Assembly (NCBI RefSeq): GCF_010730955.1
Contig: NZ_AP022577.1
Location: 1,984,001 to 2,048,000, forward strand
Direction: 5' to 3'
DNA length: 64,000 bases
DNA from: Mycolicibacterium aubagnense
GTDB taxonomy: Bacteria; Actinomycetota; Actinomycetes; Mycobacteriales; Mycobacteriaceae
Shown here in pieces: positions 18,763 to 27,442 of the stretch (position 1 is the first letter of the stretch; every line of letters starts with the position of its first letter). The notes below the pieces were generated by a model. It was not told where the DNA came from. It saw nothing but the letters and a program-made list of their open reading frames with translations, and made no database searches. A program made the position numbers and the translations under genes.

Positions 18763-19439
18763 CCGACACACCAACAACATTCGACCTGTCAACCACACCG
18801 CTACGTGACGTCAATGCGGCACTGCACGCTGAGGGCATCGACGGCCAGTACGTCATCACCAACCCGCAGGGCGCCCACAACGTGGCCGTCGGGGTCAACT
18901 CACCGGTCGAGATCACGGTCCAAGGCCACGTCGGTTACTACGCCGCCGGCATGAACCAGAAAGCCGAGATCACCGTCAACGGCAACGCCGGGCAGGGCCT
19001 GGCAGAGAACATGATGAGTGGTTTCGTCCACGTCACGGGCGACGCATCACAATCGGCGGGCGCTACCGGGCGCGGTGGACTGCTGGTGATCGACGGCAAC
19101 GCCGCCGCACGCTGCGGCATCTCGTTGAAAGGGCTGGACGTCGTCGTTGGTGGCTCGGTCGGCCACATGAGCGCGTTCATGGCACAGAAGGGCCGCATCG
19201 TTGTGCGCGGCGACGCCGGCGACGCCCTCGGCGATTCGATCTACGAGGCGCGGCTGTATGTCCGAGGAGAGGTGAAATCCCTTGGCGCGGATTGTATCGA
19301 GAAGCCGATGGCCGACGAACACCTCGAGGAGCTCGCGGGTCTGCTCAAGGCCGCCGGCTACGACGACGACCCGGCCACCTACCGGCGGTACGGCTCGGCG
19401 CGCACCCTCTATCACTTCCAAGCCCACAACTCTTACTGA
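18759..19439 (+). CDS. glxC: GXGXG-domain subunit (GlxC/MgsB-like)
   Basis: 226 residues, started at an ATG overlapping the glxB stop. The repeating Gly pattern of the glutamate-synthase alpha C-terminal beta-helix is plain: GHVGYYAAGMNQKAEITVNG, NAGQGLAENMMSGFVHVTGD, RGGLLVIDGNAAARCGISLK. This domain is structural in glutamate synthase and holds the amidotransferase and FMN domains together, so the separate protein probably bridges GlxB and GlxD. The C-terminal segment (DPATYRRYGSARTLYHFQAH) is typical of the family. Confidence 0.88.
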   Translation: MTDTPTTFDLSTTPLRDVNAALHAEGIDGQYVITNPQGAHNVAVGVNSPVEITVQGHVGYYAAGMNQKAEITVNGNAGQGLAENMMSGFVHVTGDASQSAGATGRGGLLVIDGNAAARCGISLKGLDVVVGGSVGHMSAFMAQKGRIVVRGDAGDALGDSIYEARLYVRGEVKSLGADCIEKPMADEHLEELAGLLKAAGYDDDPATYRRYGSARTLYHFQAHNSY

Positions 19440-19452
19440 TTGAGGCAAGCTC

Positions 19453-20808
19453 ATGACCTTCTCGGCAGACGACCGCACCCACCGCGGGCTACGCGAGTCC
19501 GCGACCTTCGACCGTACGACCATCGCCGCCATCCACCGGGCGGCGGAAACCGGCATCTACGACATCCGCGGCTGGGGCGCCAAGCGCGCTCTCCCGAATT
19601 TTGACGACCTGCTCTTCCTCGGCGCATCGATGTCGCGCTACCCCCTGGAGGGTTATCGGGAAAAGTGCGGCACCGACGTGGTTCTGGGCGCACGAAATGC
19701 CAAATACCCACTGCACCTGGACATCCCGGTCACCATCGCCGGCATGTCCTTCGGAGCGTTGTCCGGACGCGCCAAAGAGGCGCTCGGCCGCGGCGCCTCG
19801 GAGGCAGGCACTTCCACGACGACGGGCGACGGCGGCATGACTCCCGAGGAACGCGGGCATTCCAAACATCTGGTCTATCAATACCTGCCGAACCGGTATG
19901 GGATGAATCCGGACGACCTACGCCGCGCCGACGCCATCGAGGTGGTGCTGGGTCAAGGCGCCAAGCCCGGTGGCGGTGGAATGTTGCTGGGGCAAAAGGT
20001 ATCCGAGCGGGTCGCCGGTATGCGCGACCTGCCGCAAGGTATCGACCAACGGTCAGCATCACGGCATCCCGACTGGACGGGTCCTGACGATCTCACCATC
20101 AAAATCAATGAACTTCGTGAGGTCACCGACTGGGAGAAGCCGATCTACGTCAAGGTCGGCGCATCGCGCACGTATTACGACGTGAAACTCGCGGTACACG
20201 CCGGCGCCGACGTGGTGGTGGTCGACGGGATGCAGGGCGGTACTGCTGCCACCCAGGAGGTCTTCATCGAACATGTCGGCATCCCTACCTTGGCCGCGGT
20301 ACCGCAGGCGGTGCAGGCATTGCAGGAACTCGGAGTACACCGCAAGCCCGACGGCGTGCAACTGATCGTGTCCGGCGGTATTCGGACCGGCGCGGACGTG
20401 GCGAAAGCCTTGGCCCTCGGGGCCGACGCGGTGGCCATCGGCACCGCGGCACTGATCGCCCTCGGCGACAACCACCCCAAGCACGAAGCCGCGTATGCCC
20501 AACTCGGCTCAGCGGCAGGATTTTTCGACGACTTCCAGGATGGTCTCGACCCAGCCGGCATCACCACCCAAGACCCGGTGTTGGAGCAGGCGCTGGACCC
20601 GGTCGACGGCGGGCGCCGGCTCGCCAACTACTTGCGGGTGCTGACCATGGAGGCGCAGACCATCGCGCGCGCGTGCGGCAAGGCACATGTCACCCACTTG
20701 GAGCCCGAAGACTTGGTCGCGGTGTCCATCGAAGCCGCCGCCATGGCACGGGTGCCACTGGCCGGCACGTCATGGATTCCGGGCCACTCCGCGGCAGGCG
20801 CGTTCTGA
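19453..20808 (+). CDS. glxD: FMN-binding glutamate-synthase-like subunit (GlxD/MgsC-like)
   Basis: 451 residues with a TIM-barrel FMN domain: PVTIAGMSFGALSGRAKEAL, TTTGDGGMTPEER, LGQGAKPGGGGMLLGQKVS, VVVDGMQGGTAATQEVF and the phosphate-binding LIVSGGIRTGADVAKALALG. Only two cysteines occur in the whole protein, so a three-cysteine [3Fe-4S] centre like that of GltB cannot be built. The subunit should complete a GlxBCD complex making glutamate or an N-substituted glutamate. A 13-base gap follows glxC, and its stop overlaps the next start as TGATG. Confidence 0.88.
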   Translation: MTFSADDRTHRGLRESATFDRTTIAAIHRAAETGIYDIRGWGAKRALPNFDDLLFLGASMSRYPLEGYREKCGTDVVLGARNAKYPLHLDIPVTIAGMSFGALSGRAKEALGRGASEAGTSTTTGDGGMTPEERGHSKHLVYQYLPNRYGMNPDDLRRADAIEVVLGQGAKPGGGGMLLGQKVSERVAGMRDLPQGIDQRSASRHPDWTGPDDLTIKINELREVTDWEKPIYVKVGASRTYYDVKLAVHAGADVVVVDGMQGGTAATQEVFIEHVGIPTLAAVPQAVQALQELGVHRKPDGVQLIVSGGIRTGADVAKALALGADAVAIGTAALIALGDNHPKHEAAYAQLGSAAGFFDDFQDGLDPAGITTQDPVLEQALDPVDGGRRLANYLRVLTMEAQTIARACGKAHVTHLEPEDLVAVSIEAAAMARVPLAGTSWIPGHSAAGAF

Positions 20809-21986
20809 TGGCAGCAAAAGCAGTGATCATCGGCGGCGGCCTGATCGGGCTGTCGATCGCGAACTCCCTGACCCGGCGAGGACTCTCGGATGTCGTTGTG
20901 CTGGAACGTCATCAGCTGGCCAGCGGCGGCACCGGGAAGTCGTCGGGCATCGTCCGCGCCCACTACGGCGTGCCATCGATCGCCGCCATGGCCTGGCGCA
21001 GCTTGCCGGTGATCGAACAGCTGGGAGATGCCGTCGGGTTCCGGCAAGTGGGCTATACCGTTCTCGTGGGCGACGAGAACGTCGACGCCTTGAGCGCGAA
21101 CACGGCGATGCACCAGTCGCTCGGTGTCGAGGTCGAACTGATCGACACCGACACCTTGCAGAAACTGTGGCCGATGCTCGAGACCTCCGATGTGGCACTC
21201 GCCTCGTACGAACCGCGCGGCGGATTTGCCGACGCCACCCAACTGGCCCTGCACTTCGGGCAGGTGGCCCGGGCGGCGGGCGCCAGGATCGGGCAGAACA
21301 TGCCGGTCGCCCGCGTCGTGACAGCCGGCGACAAGGTCACCGGCGTCATGCTGGAGAACGGTGACCTCATAACCGCCGACCTGGTGATCGTGGCCAACGG
21401 CTGGTGGTCGGCAAAGTTGTTGGCCGACATGGGAATCGACTTTCCTATCGAGGCCTATCGATCGGAGCTGCTGATTGTGGACGCCGGCACACCGCTACCC
21501 GACCTACCGGTGATCTCTGATCTCATCAGCCTGCAGTACTGCCGCGTCGAAGGCTCTGGCCAGTTCCTGGTCGGAAACAGCGATCATGCGGACTTCCAGA
21601 AGAAGTTCGTCGACCCGGACAGCTACTCGAACGTCGCCACCGAGGCATCGGTCTTGGCTTACGGCGAGAAGGTGATGCACCGGTTCCCTGGGTTCCCCGA
21701 GCCGGCGGTCACCCATACCTATGCGGGTGTGTATGACGTTCCGCCGGACTGGAATCCGGTGATCGCCCCGATCGGCGGGGTCGACGGATTGATCCTGGCG
21801 GCCGGCTTCGCGGGCCATGGATTCAAGATCAGCCCCGCGGTCGGAGAGCTGGTCGCGGACCTGGTGTTCGAAGGCGACAGTACCGACCCCGACATCCCGG
21901 CCACCGACTTCCGGTTGGAACGGTTCGCCGAAGGTACCCCGCTGAACAGTCTGCATCCGTATGTCGGTGCGGGCGAGATGCGCTGA
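20808..21986 (+). CDS. FAD-dependent amine oxidase, sarcosine-oxidase-beta/DAO type
   Basis: 392 residues. The N-terminus has the FAD Rossmann motif (VIIGGGLIGLSIANSL), then GTGKSSGIVRAHYG. The C-terminus shows the DAO-family closing motif (AAGFAGHGFKISPAVGELVA). No covalent-FAD cysteine or other subunit genes are evident. In the N-methylglutamate pathway a four-subunit SoxBDAG-like dehydrogenase (MgdABCD) oxidises the product; here only one beta-like subunit follows GlxD. It may act alone on a secondary amine made by GlxBCD. The start overlaps the glxD stop, so the genes are co-translated. Confidence 0.8.
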   Translation: MAAKAVIIGGGLIGLSIANSLTRRGLSDVVVLERHQLASGGTGKSSGIVRAHYGVPSIAAMAWRSLPVIEQLGDAVGFRQVGYTVLVGDENVDALSANTAMHQSLGVEVELIDTDTLQKLWPMLETSDVALASYEPRGGFADATQLALHFGQVARAAGARIGQNMPVARVVTAGDKVTGVMLENGDLITADLVIVANGWWSAKLLADMGIDFPIEAYRSELLIVDAGTPLPDLPVISDLISLQYCRVEGSGQFLVGNSDHADFQKKFVDPDSYSNVATEASVLAYGEKVMHRFPGFPEPAVTHTYAGVYDVPPDWNPVIAPIGGVDGLILAAGFAGHGFKISPAVGELVADLVFEGDSTDPDIPATDFRLERFAEGTPLNSLHPYVGAGEMR

Positions 21987-22028
21987 CCACCTCGCACTAC
22001 AAAATCTCATTGCCAAGAAGGAACTTTC

Positions 22029-23345
22029 ATGCCCGATACCGTCACCTCCCTGCTAGCCGAGATCGCCGCCACCGGCGTCGACAACCAGCGCGGCGGCTAC
22101 ACGCGACCGGTCTATTCGACGGCTGAGCTCGATCTGCGGTCGTGGTTCGTCGCGCAGGCGACAAAGCGCGGCCTCGATGTCGAGACAGACCGCAACGGGA
22201 TCATCTGGGCCTGGTCGGGCGAAGTCGGCGACGGCGCCGTCGTCACCGGCAGCCACCTGGATTCGGTACCCGGAGGCGGCGCGTACGACGGGCCACTCGG
22301 GGTCGCGTCGGCGCTGGTCGCTTTCGACCTGCTGACCGCCCGCGGCGTCGGCGGGCGGCGGGCCATCGCCGTATTCCCCGAGGAGGAAGGCTCGCGCTTC
22401 GGGGTCGCGTGCCTGGGTTCGCGGCTGCTGACCGGAACGATCGATCCGGACCGGGCCCGAGCACTCACCGACAGCAGCGGCACCACCTTCGCCGAGGCAA
22501 GTCGTTGCGCCGGAATCGATCCGGCGCATCTGGGGGCTGACCCAGAATCGCTCGGGAGGATCGGGACGTTCGTCGAACTCCACGTCGAACAGGGCCGCGG
22601 GCTGACTGATCTGCGCAGGCCGGTGGCCGTCGCCTCATCGATCCTCGGTCACGGCCGATGGCGGCTGTCCTTTGCCGGCGAAGGCAACCACGCCGGCACC
22701 ACACTCATGGACGACCGCGCGGACCCCATGGTCGCCGCCGCCAGGTTGATCACGGCCGTACAAACGCTGGCACGCGCCATCAGCGGCGCCCGCGCCACGG
22801 TCGGCCGGGTCACCCCGGTTCCCGGCGGGACCAATGTCATTGCCTCTCGCGTGGACCTCTGGCTGGATGCGCGTCACCCCGATGATGCGGTAACCAAGTT
22901 CCTGGTGCACGAGATCGCGGAGGCGGCCAACGTTGCCGCCGTCAGCGAAGGATGCAGTGTCACCATGACCGAGGAATCATTCAGTCCCACAGTTGATTTC
23001 GACCCACAACTTCGGAACAGTCTGAGCACGGTACTCGATGACGCCCCGATCCTGGGAACCGGAGCCGGCCATGACGCCGGCGTTTTGAAGGACTACGCCA
23101 GCACCGCGATGTTGTTCGTGCGCAACCCCACCGGCGTCTCCCACGCCCCGGCCGAAGCTGTCGAGAACGCTGATGCCGAAGCCGGTTCGGTCGCCCTTGC
23201 CGATAGCCTGCAGCACCTCATCGAGTCCCAGTCCCCACCACCGGACGGTGCCGCGCGTCGTCTGCTGACAGTGGACATTGATGCGTTATGGCTGACAGGT
23301 GGAGAACGACGAAACGCTACTTCGCAATGCGGGCACCACCCGTAA
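22029..23345 (+). CDS. M20-family allantoate/N-carbamoyl-amino-acid amidohydrolase
   Basis: 438 residues with a ribosome-binding site (AGAAGGAACTTTC). Metal-ligand motifs of the AllC/hydantoinase-carbamoylase group are seen: GSHLDSVPGGGAYDGPLGVA (His and Asp ligands), FPEEEGSRFGVACLGSR, ELHVEQGR, and a late GAGHDAGVL containing the last His. It releases ammonia/CO2 from carbamoyl or allantoate-type substrates, which fits a nitrogen-scavenging cluster with amt and glxBCD upstream. The C-terminal ~25 residues after the fold (RLLTVDIDALW...) look like an unconserved extension. The exact substrate is not readable. Confidence 0.82.
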   Translation: MPDTVTSLLAEIAATGVDNQRGGYTRPVYSTAELDLRSWFVAQATKRGLDVETDRNGIIWAWSGEVGDGAVVTGSHLDSVPGGGAYDGPLGVASALVAFDLLTARGVGGRRAIAVFPEEEGSRFGVACLGSRLLTGTIDPDRARALTDSSGTTFAEASRCAGIDPAHLGADPESLGRIGTFVELHVEQGRGLTDLRRPVAVASSILGHGRWRLSFAGEGNHAGTTLMDDRADPMVAAARLITAVQTLARAISGARATVGRVTPVPGGTNVIASRVDLWLDARHPDDAVTKFLVHEIAEAANVAAVSEGCSVTMTEESFSPTVDFDPQLRNSLSTVLDDAPILGTGAGHDAGVLKDYASTAMLFVRNPTGVSHAPAEAVENADAEAGSVALADSLQHLIESQSPPPDGAARRLLTVDIDALWLTGGERRNATSQCGHHP

Positions 23346-23454
23346 CCGTCGACTGGAAGACAAGGTCGAGGAACTCGAGCCCGAGGCCCGCTGATCCGGC
23401 TGCCTGTTCTTTTGTGTCGGTCATCGCATTTCCCGACGGCGCGATCTGATCGAC

Positions 23455-24567
23455 ATGCCCGCCGCCCCGTCTCCCCATATGGTTGGCGACATGATCGGGA
23501 GCGAGGTGGCTACGGCCCAGCCGGTTTTTGCTGACGTCGACACCGGCGTCGACGATGCGATGGCGCTGGCCTACTTGCTGGCCAGCGCCGACGCCGAACT
23601 GGTCGGCATCGCGTCGACCGCGGGCAACGTCCCGGTCGACCAGGTCTGCGTCAACAACCTCGGGTTGCTGCAGCTGTGCGGCGTCGGGCCCATCCCGGTG
23701 TCCCGGGGCTCGAGCGTCCCGCTGGTCGCGCCGTTGCGCACCGCAGAGGATACTCACGGCCCGCGGGGGTTGGGTTACGCCGAACTGCCCGAACCGAATC
23801 CAGAATCCGAAACCGGCGGCGTACTCACCGAGTACGACGCCGCCGAGGCGTGGATCCAGGCTGCACGCGAGTACCCCGGTGAGCTGATCGGCCTGGTCAC
23901 CGGTCCGTTGACCAACTTCGCGCTGGCGCTGCGCCGGGAACCGGCACTCCCCCGGCTCCTGCGGCGGCTCGTGATCATGGGCGGCGCCTTCGATTACCGG
24001 GGCAACACCACGCCGGTGTCCGAATGGAACATCAGTGTCGACCCGGAGGCCGCCGCGGAGGTGTTCTCGGTCTGGGGCGCGGCGTGGGGCTTGGAGGATC
24101 CGGCACATCTGCCGATTGTGCTGGGGCTCAACCTGACCGAGAACATCGCGATGACGCCGTCACTGCTGAGCCGGCTGGCGACCGCAGCAGGCGGACCGTC
24201 ATCGCCGATGAGCGTGTTGGACGATCGCGGGACGCGGTCCACGTCGTCCAACGCACTGATCCGGGTCCTGGAAGACGCCATGCGGTTCTATTTCGAGTTC
24301 CATTTCGACCAGGGCGAGGGCTACCTGGCGCACCTGCACGACCCGCTCGCGGCGGCGGTGGCCCTGGACCCCGACATCGTCCGGTACCAGCAGGCAACGG
24401 TCGACGTGGAACTGCTGGGCACGCTGACCCGCGGTATGACGGTGGCCGACTGGCGCGGGCATTGGGGACGTCATCCCAATGCCCATATCGGAGTCGAGGT
24501 GGACCCGGTGGCGTTCTTCGACCGGTTCATCGAGCGCGTCGGCCGCTTCGCCGCGGGGCTCCCCTAG
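23455..24567 (+). CDS. iunH: Inosine-uridine preferring nucleoside hydrolase
   Basis: The Asp-rich Ca2+ site that defines this family appears as FADVDTGVDDAMALAYLL, with later family blocks STAGNVPVDQVCVNN, LGLVTGPLTNFALAL-type text, LVIMGGAF and WNISVDPEAA. It hydrolyses the N-glycosidic bond of nucleosides for salvage. The frame opens at 23455 (370 residues), but ATGs at 23479 and 23491 are equally plausible and would remove a poorly conserved leader. The order acrA1, then iunH, then the imu genes mirrors M. tuberculosis Rv3391-Rv3395c, with the nitrogen cluster inserted between. Confidence 0.88.
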   Translation: MPAAPSPHMVGDMIGSEVATAQPVFADVDTGVDDAMALAYLLASADAELVGIASTAGNVPVDQVCVNNLGLLQLCGVGPIPVSRGSSVPLVAPLRTAEDTHGPRGLGYAELPEPNPESETGGVLTEYDAAEAWIQAAREYPGELIGLVTGPLTNFALALRREPALPRLLRRLVIMGGAFDYRGNTTPVSEWNISVDPEAAAEVFSVWGAAWGLEDPAHLPIVLGLNLTENIAMTPSLLSRLATAAGGPSSPMSVLDDRGTRSTSSNALIRVLEDAMRFYFEFHFDQGEGYLAHLHDPLAAAVALDPDIVRYQQATVDVELLGTLTRGMTVADWRGHWGRHPNAHIGVEVDPVAFFDRFIERVGRFAAGLP

Positions 24568-24568
24568 A

Positions 24569-24617
24569 CGCCGAATAGCCACCTGCGACAACGTGCTTCG
24601 CAAGTGGCCAGTCGGCG
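24569..24617. terminator. Bidirectional hairpin between iunH and ohr
   Basis: Arms GCCACCTGCGA (24578-24588) and TCGCAAGTGGC (24598-24608) pair with one mismatch. An outer CGCCGA/TCGGCG pair extends the stem. It sits between convergent genes and has no T-tract. Confidence 0.65.
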
Positions 24618-24626
24618 ATACCGCGA

Positions 24627-25049
24627 TCAGTCGTCGGTGACGGTGATCGCGACGTCGATGTTGCCGCGGGTGGCGTTGGAGTAGGGGCACACCTGGTGGG
24701 CCTTGTCCGCAAGCTCCTGGGCGGCGTCGTGGTCCAGGTTGGGCAGGGTGATCTCCAGCTCGACCGCCAGACCGAAACCGCCGTTGTCCAGCTGCCCGAG
24801 CGAAACCCGCGCTCCCACAGACGAATCAGTGACATCCGCCTTGACCTCGCGAGCGACCAGACGCAGTGCCGAGTGGTAGCAGGCGGCGTAGCCGATGGCG
24901 AACAGCTGCTCGGGGTTGGTGCCGTTGCCGCTGCCGCCCATCTCCTTCGGGATGGCGAGGTCGAGGTCGAGCTTGCCGTCCGAGGTGCGGCCGTGGCCGT
25001 CGCGACCTTCGCCGGTGGCCAGGGCTTCTGCGGTGTAGAGCGCCTTCAT
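24627..25049 (-). CDS. ohr: Organic hydroperoxide reductase Ohr (OsmC/Ohr family)
   Basis: 140 residues. Both reactive cysteines of the family are in place: GYAACYHSAL (residues ~57-66) and VCPYSNATRGN near the C-terminus. Ohr detoxifies organic and lipid hydroperoxides using a dithiol mechanism. The start at 25049 follows AAGGAGATCGAC. The regulator ohrR lies immediately upstream on the same strand, separated by 52 bases, which is the standard arrangement for redox-responsive control. Confidence 0.93.
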   Translation of the reverse strand: MKALYTAEALATGEGRDGHGRTSDGKLDLDLAIPKEMGGSGNGTNPEQLFAIGYAACYHSALRLVAREVKADVTDSSVGARVSLGQLDNGGFGLAVELEITLPNLDHDAAQELADKAHQVCPYSNATRGNIDVAITVTDD

Positions 25050-25101
25050 GTCGATCTCCTTGTGGTTGGTTGGTGCTGGTGACGCGGGATGCGTCGGTAA
25101 A

Positions 25102-25533
25102 TCAGTGCGATGCGGTCAGCGCATCGGTCAATCGGCGGATCGCGTCGCGCAGGTCCGCCGCTTCCCGCTCGGTGATGCCGGTCTGAGCGCCCAGCTTCTC
25201 GGGAATGCACTGGGCCTTGGCTTCGAGCTTGCGGCCGGCGGAGGTGAGGGTTACCTCAACCTGACGCTCATCCTGCTGCGACCGTTCACGACGGATGAAT
25301 CCATTGGCTTCCAACCGTTTCAGTAGCGGTGAGAGAGTCCCCGAATCCAGCTGTAGCCGCTCACCCAGCCGCCCGACCGTGACCCGATCCTCTTCCCACA
25401 ACACCAGCAGCACCAGATACTGCGGGTAGGTGAGATTCAGCTCGGACAGGATCGGCCGGTAGGCGGCCGTCATGGCCCGCGACGCCGAGTACAAGGCGAA
25501 GCAGAGCTGTCGGTCCAAGGTGAGTGCGTCCAC
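25102..25533 (-). CDS. ohrR: MarR-family organic peroxide sensor OhrR
   Basis: 143 residues from the GTG at 25533. The N-terminal sensing cysteine sits in the conserved context LDRQLCFALYSASRAM. The winged-helix section VTVGRLGERLQLDSGTLSPL and LLKRLEANGFIRRERSQQDE is typical of MarR. Oxidation of this Cys by organic hydroperoxide releases the repressor from DNA. A longer frame to 25569 would run through the -10-like TATAGT and the operator, so the GTG is preferred. Confidence 0.9.
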   Translation of the reverse strand: MDALTLDRQLCFALYSASRAMTAAYRPILSELNLTYPQYLVLLVLWEEDRVTVGRLGERLQLDSGTLSPLLKRLEANGFIRRERSQQDERQVEVTLTSAGRKLEAKAQCIPEKLGAQTGITEREAADLRDAIRRLTDALTASH

Positions 25534-25550
25534 ACAGAGAACTATAGCCA

Positions 25551-25563
25551 ACAATTCAATTGT
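25551..25563. promoter_or_regulatory. Candidate OhrR operator
   Basis: ACAATTCAATTGT is a perfect odd-length palindrome 18 bases upstream of the ohrR GTG. OhrR operators in other bacteria are AT-rich inverted repeats of this type. A TATAGT hexamer on the minus strand lies between it and the start. Confidence 0.65.
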
Positions 25564-25630
25564 GCACAACTAAAATGTCTCCACTGTTCCGGCGGTCCCG
25601 AAGTCACGGTCAGTTCGGGTTGCGTCGGGC

Positions 25631-25678
25631 GTTTCTGGCGGTCGCTGGGTGATTGTCGTTTCTGGCGGTCGCCGGGTG
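25631..25678. repeat. Short tandem direct repeat
   Basis: GTTTCTGGCGGTCGCTGGGT at 25631 recurs with one change at 25658, a 27-base period. It lies in the 300-base gap between ohrR and imuB. No gene is seen in this gap. Confidence 0.6.
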
Positions 25679-25721
25679 GGTTGTTCTGCTCGATTGTCTA
25701 CCTACCCCCTGATGGGTCTAC

Positions 25722-25782
25722 GGCGAATGTGCAGCTTTGGCGGTGGATCTGCGAAATATCAGCGAAAGCCTGCACACTCGCC
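25722..25782. terminator. Imperfect long inverted repeat downstream of imuB
   Basis: GGCGAATGTGCAGCTTTGGC (25722-25741) pairs imperfectly with the sequence at 25762-25782 (ending TGCACACTCGCC). It lies 90 bases beyond the imuB stop, so a terminator or RNA-stabilising hairpin is likely. Confidence 0.45.
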
Positions 25783-25872
25783 ATAGGAAGTGGATCAGAC
25801 AACCAGTGGTTCAAACGGCAACGCCGGCCATGATTCGGGTAACCAGACGCCTAGACCCGAGCGCCGGGCCGC

Positions 25873-27441
25873 CTATTCGTAGACGCCCTCCACATACCAC
25901 CGCCGCTGCCGGTAGCACAGCAGCAGCGCACGGCTCTCCTCATCACCCCCGAGCAGCACCTGAGCTCGAGCCGTGCGGCCTTTCCCGCGCTCCGGATCCC
26001 ACCAGCGTTCGTCGACCGACCACGGTCCCGCCCACCAGCGCAACACCCCGCGATAGCCCGACCCCGTCAGCCCCACGGGATCCGTGGAGAACATGCCCCG
26101 GTCCGTGACCCGAACCGAATCACCGCGTGCATCAACAAGTTCCACCGGATCATCCAGCAGGACCACCGGGGCCGGCTCCGGTAGCCGTCCCGGCCAGGGT
26201 TGCGTCGGATCATTCAGCGGCACCACCTCATCCCCCAGCGGGGTAAGGGTGATGCGCTCGGCCGGCCCCCGCCCACCACTGAGCACCGGCACCTGCACCG
26301 CCTCCGGCCCCAGCAGGCCCTGGACCCGCACCAGCGCCCGCCGGGCCCGCATCCGGTCGTCATCGCCGGAGGACCCCCACAACGGCAGCTGCAGCGCCGC
26401 GGCCGAGACCACTTCGACGGGGTGCAATCGCAGCACCGTGATGGGCGCAGTGGGGCCTGCCCGGCCCAGCCCCCGCCTGGTCAACCAGCCGTCCAGTTGC
26501 CACCGCACCCGGTCCGCGGTGGCGTCCTCGGTCAGCGGTTCGGCGCACCGCCAAACCCGTTGTAATTCTTCGCCATTGGCGGTCACCGCATCGATGGCCA
26601 ACCGGGTGCAACCCACCCCGGCGGACTCCAGGCTGCGGTGCAACCGGCCCGCCAACGAGCGTCCGGCGAACGCCGCCGCGTCCACCCGGTCGATGGGCGG
26701 GTCGCAGTCCATCACCGCATCGAGATCCGACGGCGTCTCCGGGCCTGCCGGTCGACGGGCCGGCTCGCCCCGGGCGAACCGGTGTGCGACCACCGCGTCG
26801 GTACCGAACCGGGACGCCACGTCGGTCCGGGACAGCGCGGCGAACTGCCCGATGGTTCGAATACCCATGCGCCACAACAAGTCCGACAGCTCTTCCCGGC
26901 CGTCACCGGACAGGCTCGGCTCGGTGGCCAACTGCCGGATGGACAGCCCGGCGAGAAATTGCGCATCCTCCCCCGGCGCGAGGATCCGTCCCGCCCGGGC
27001 GGCGAACACCGCGGTGGGCAACTGGTCGGCGATACCCACCTGACATTCGACCCCGGCCGCACCCACCGCGTCGACCAACCGCTCGGCCGCGGTCTGCTCA
27101 GACCCGAAATACCGGGCCACCCCACGCACCGTCAACACCAGCAGCCCCGGCCGCAGTACCTCCGCGCGCGGCACCACCTCATCGACCGCAGCCGTCACCC
27201 CCTCGAAATGACGGGCGTCCCGCGCCGGATCGGCTGTGGCGACGTGCAATTGCGGGCAGCGGGCCTGAGCCTCCCTGCGCCGCAATCCCCTTCGCACCCC
27301 TGACGCCCGTGCCGACGCCGAACAGGCCGCCACCCGGTTCGCCAGAGTGACCGCCACCGGTTCGGTCACCGGCAGTCCGGCGGCTACTGCCGCCGCCACC
27401 GCGGGCCAGTCCATACACCAGATGGCCAGCACCCGGGACAT
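25873..27441 (-). CDS. imuB: ImuB, Y-family polymerase-like SOS mutagenesis adapter
   Basis: 522 residues. The opening MSRVLAIWCMDWPAVAAAVA resembles Y-family polymerases but lacks the full set of catalytic acidic residues, as known for ImuB, which acts as an adapter between ImuA', DnaE2 and the beta clamp. Later blocks include LLWRMGIRTIGQFAALSRTD (helix-hairpin-helix) and a long C-terminal region with conserved WSVDERWWDPERGKGR. The ATG at 27441 follows the imuA' stop directly (TGAGATG), so translation is coupled. The same position and role is held by Rv3394c. Confidence 0.9.
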   Translation of the reverse strand: MSRVLAIWCMDWPAVAAAVAAGLPVTEPVAVTLANRVAACSASARASGVRRGLRRREAQARCPQLHVATADPARDARHFEGVTAAVDEVVPRAEVLRPGLLVLTVRGVARYFGSEQTAAERLVDAVGAAGVECQVGIADQLPTAVFAARAGRILAPGEDAQFLAGLSIRQLATEPSLSGDGREELSDLLWRMGIRTIGQFAALSRTDVASRFGTDAVVAHRFARGEPARRPAGPETPSDLDAVMDCDPPIDRVDAAAFAGRSLAGRLHRSLESAGVGCTRLAIDAVTANGEELQRVWRCAEPLTEDATADRVRWQLDGWLTRRGLGRAGPTAPITVLRLHPVEVVSAAALQLPLWGSSGDDDRMRARRALVRVQGLLGPEAVQVPVLSGGRGPAERITLTPLGDEVVPLNDPTQPWPGRLPEPAPVVLLDDPVELVDARGDSVRVTDRGMFSTDPVGLTGSGYRGVLRWWAGPWSVDERWWDPERGKGRTARAQVLLGGDEESRALLLCYRQRRWYVEGVYE

Positions 27442-27442
27442 C

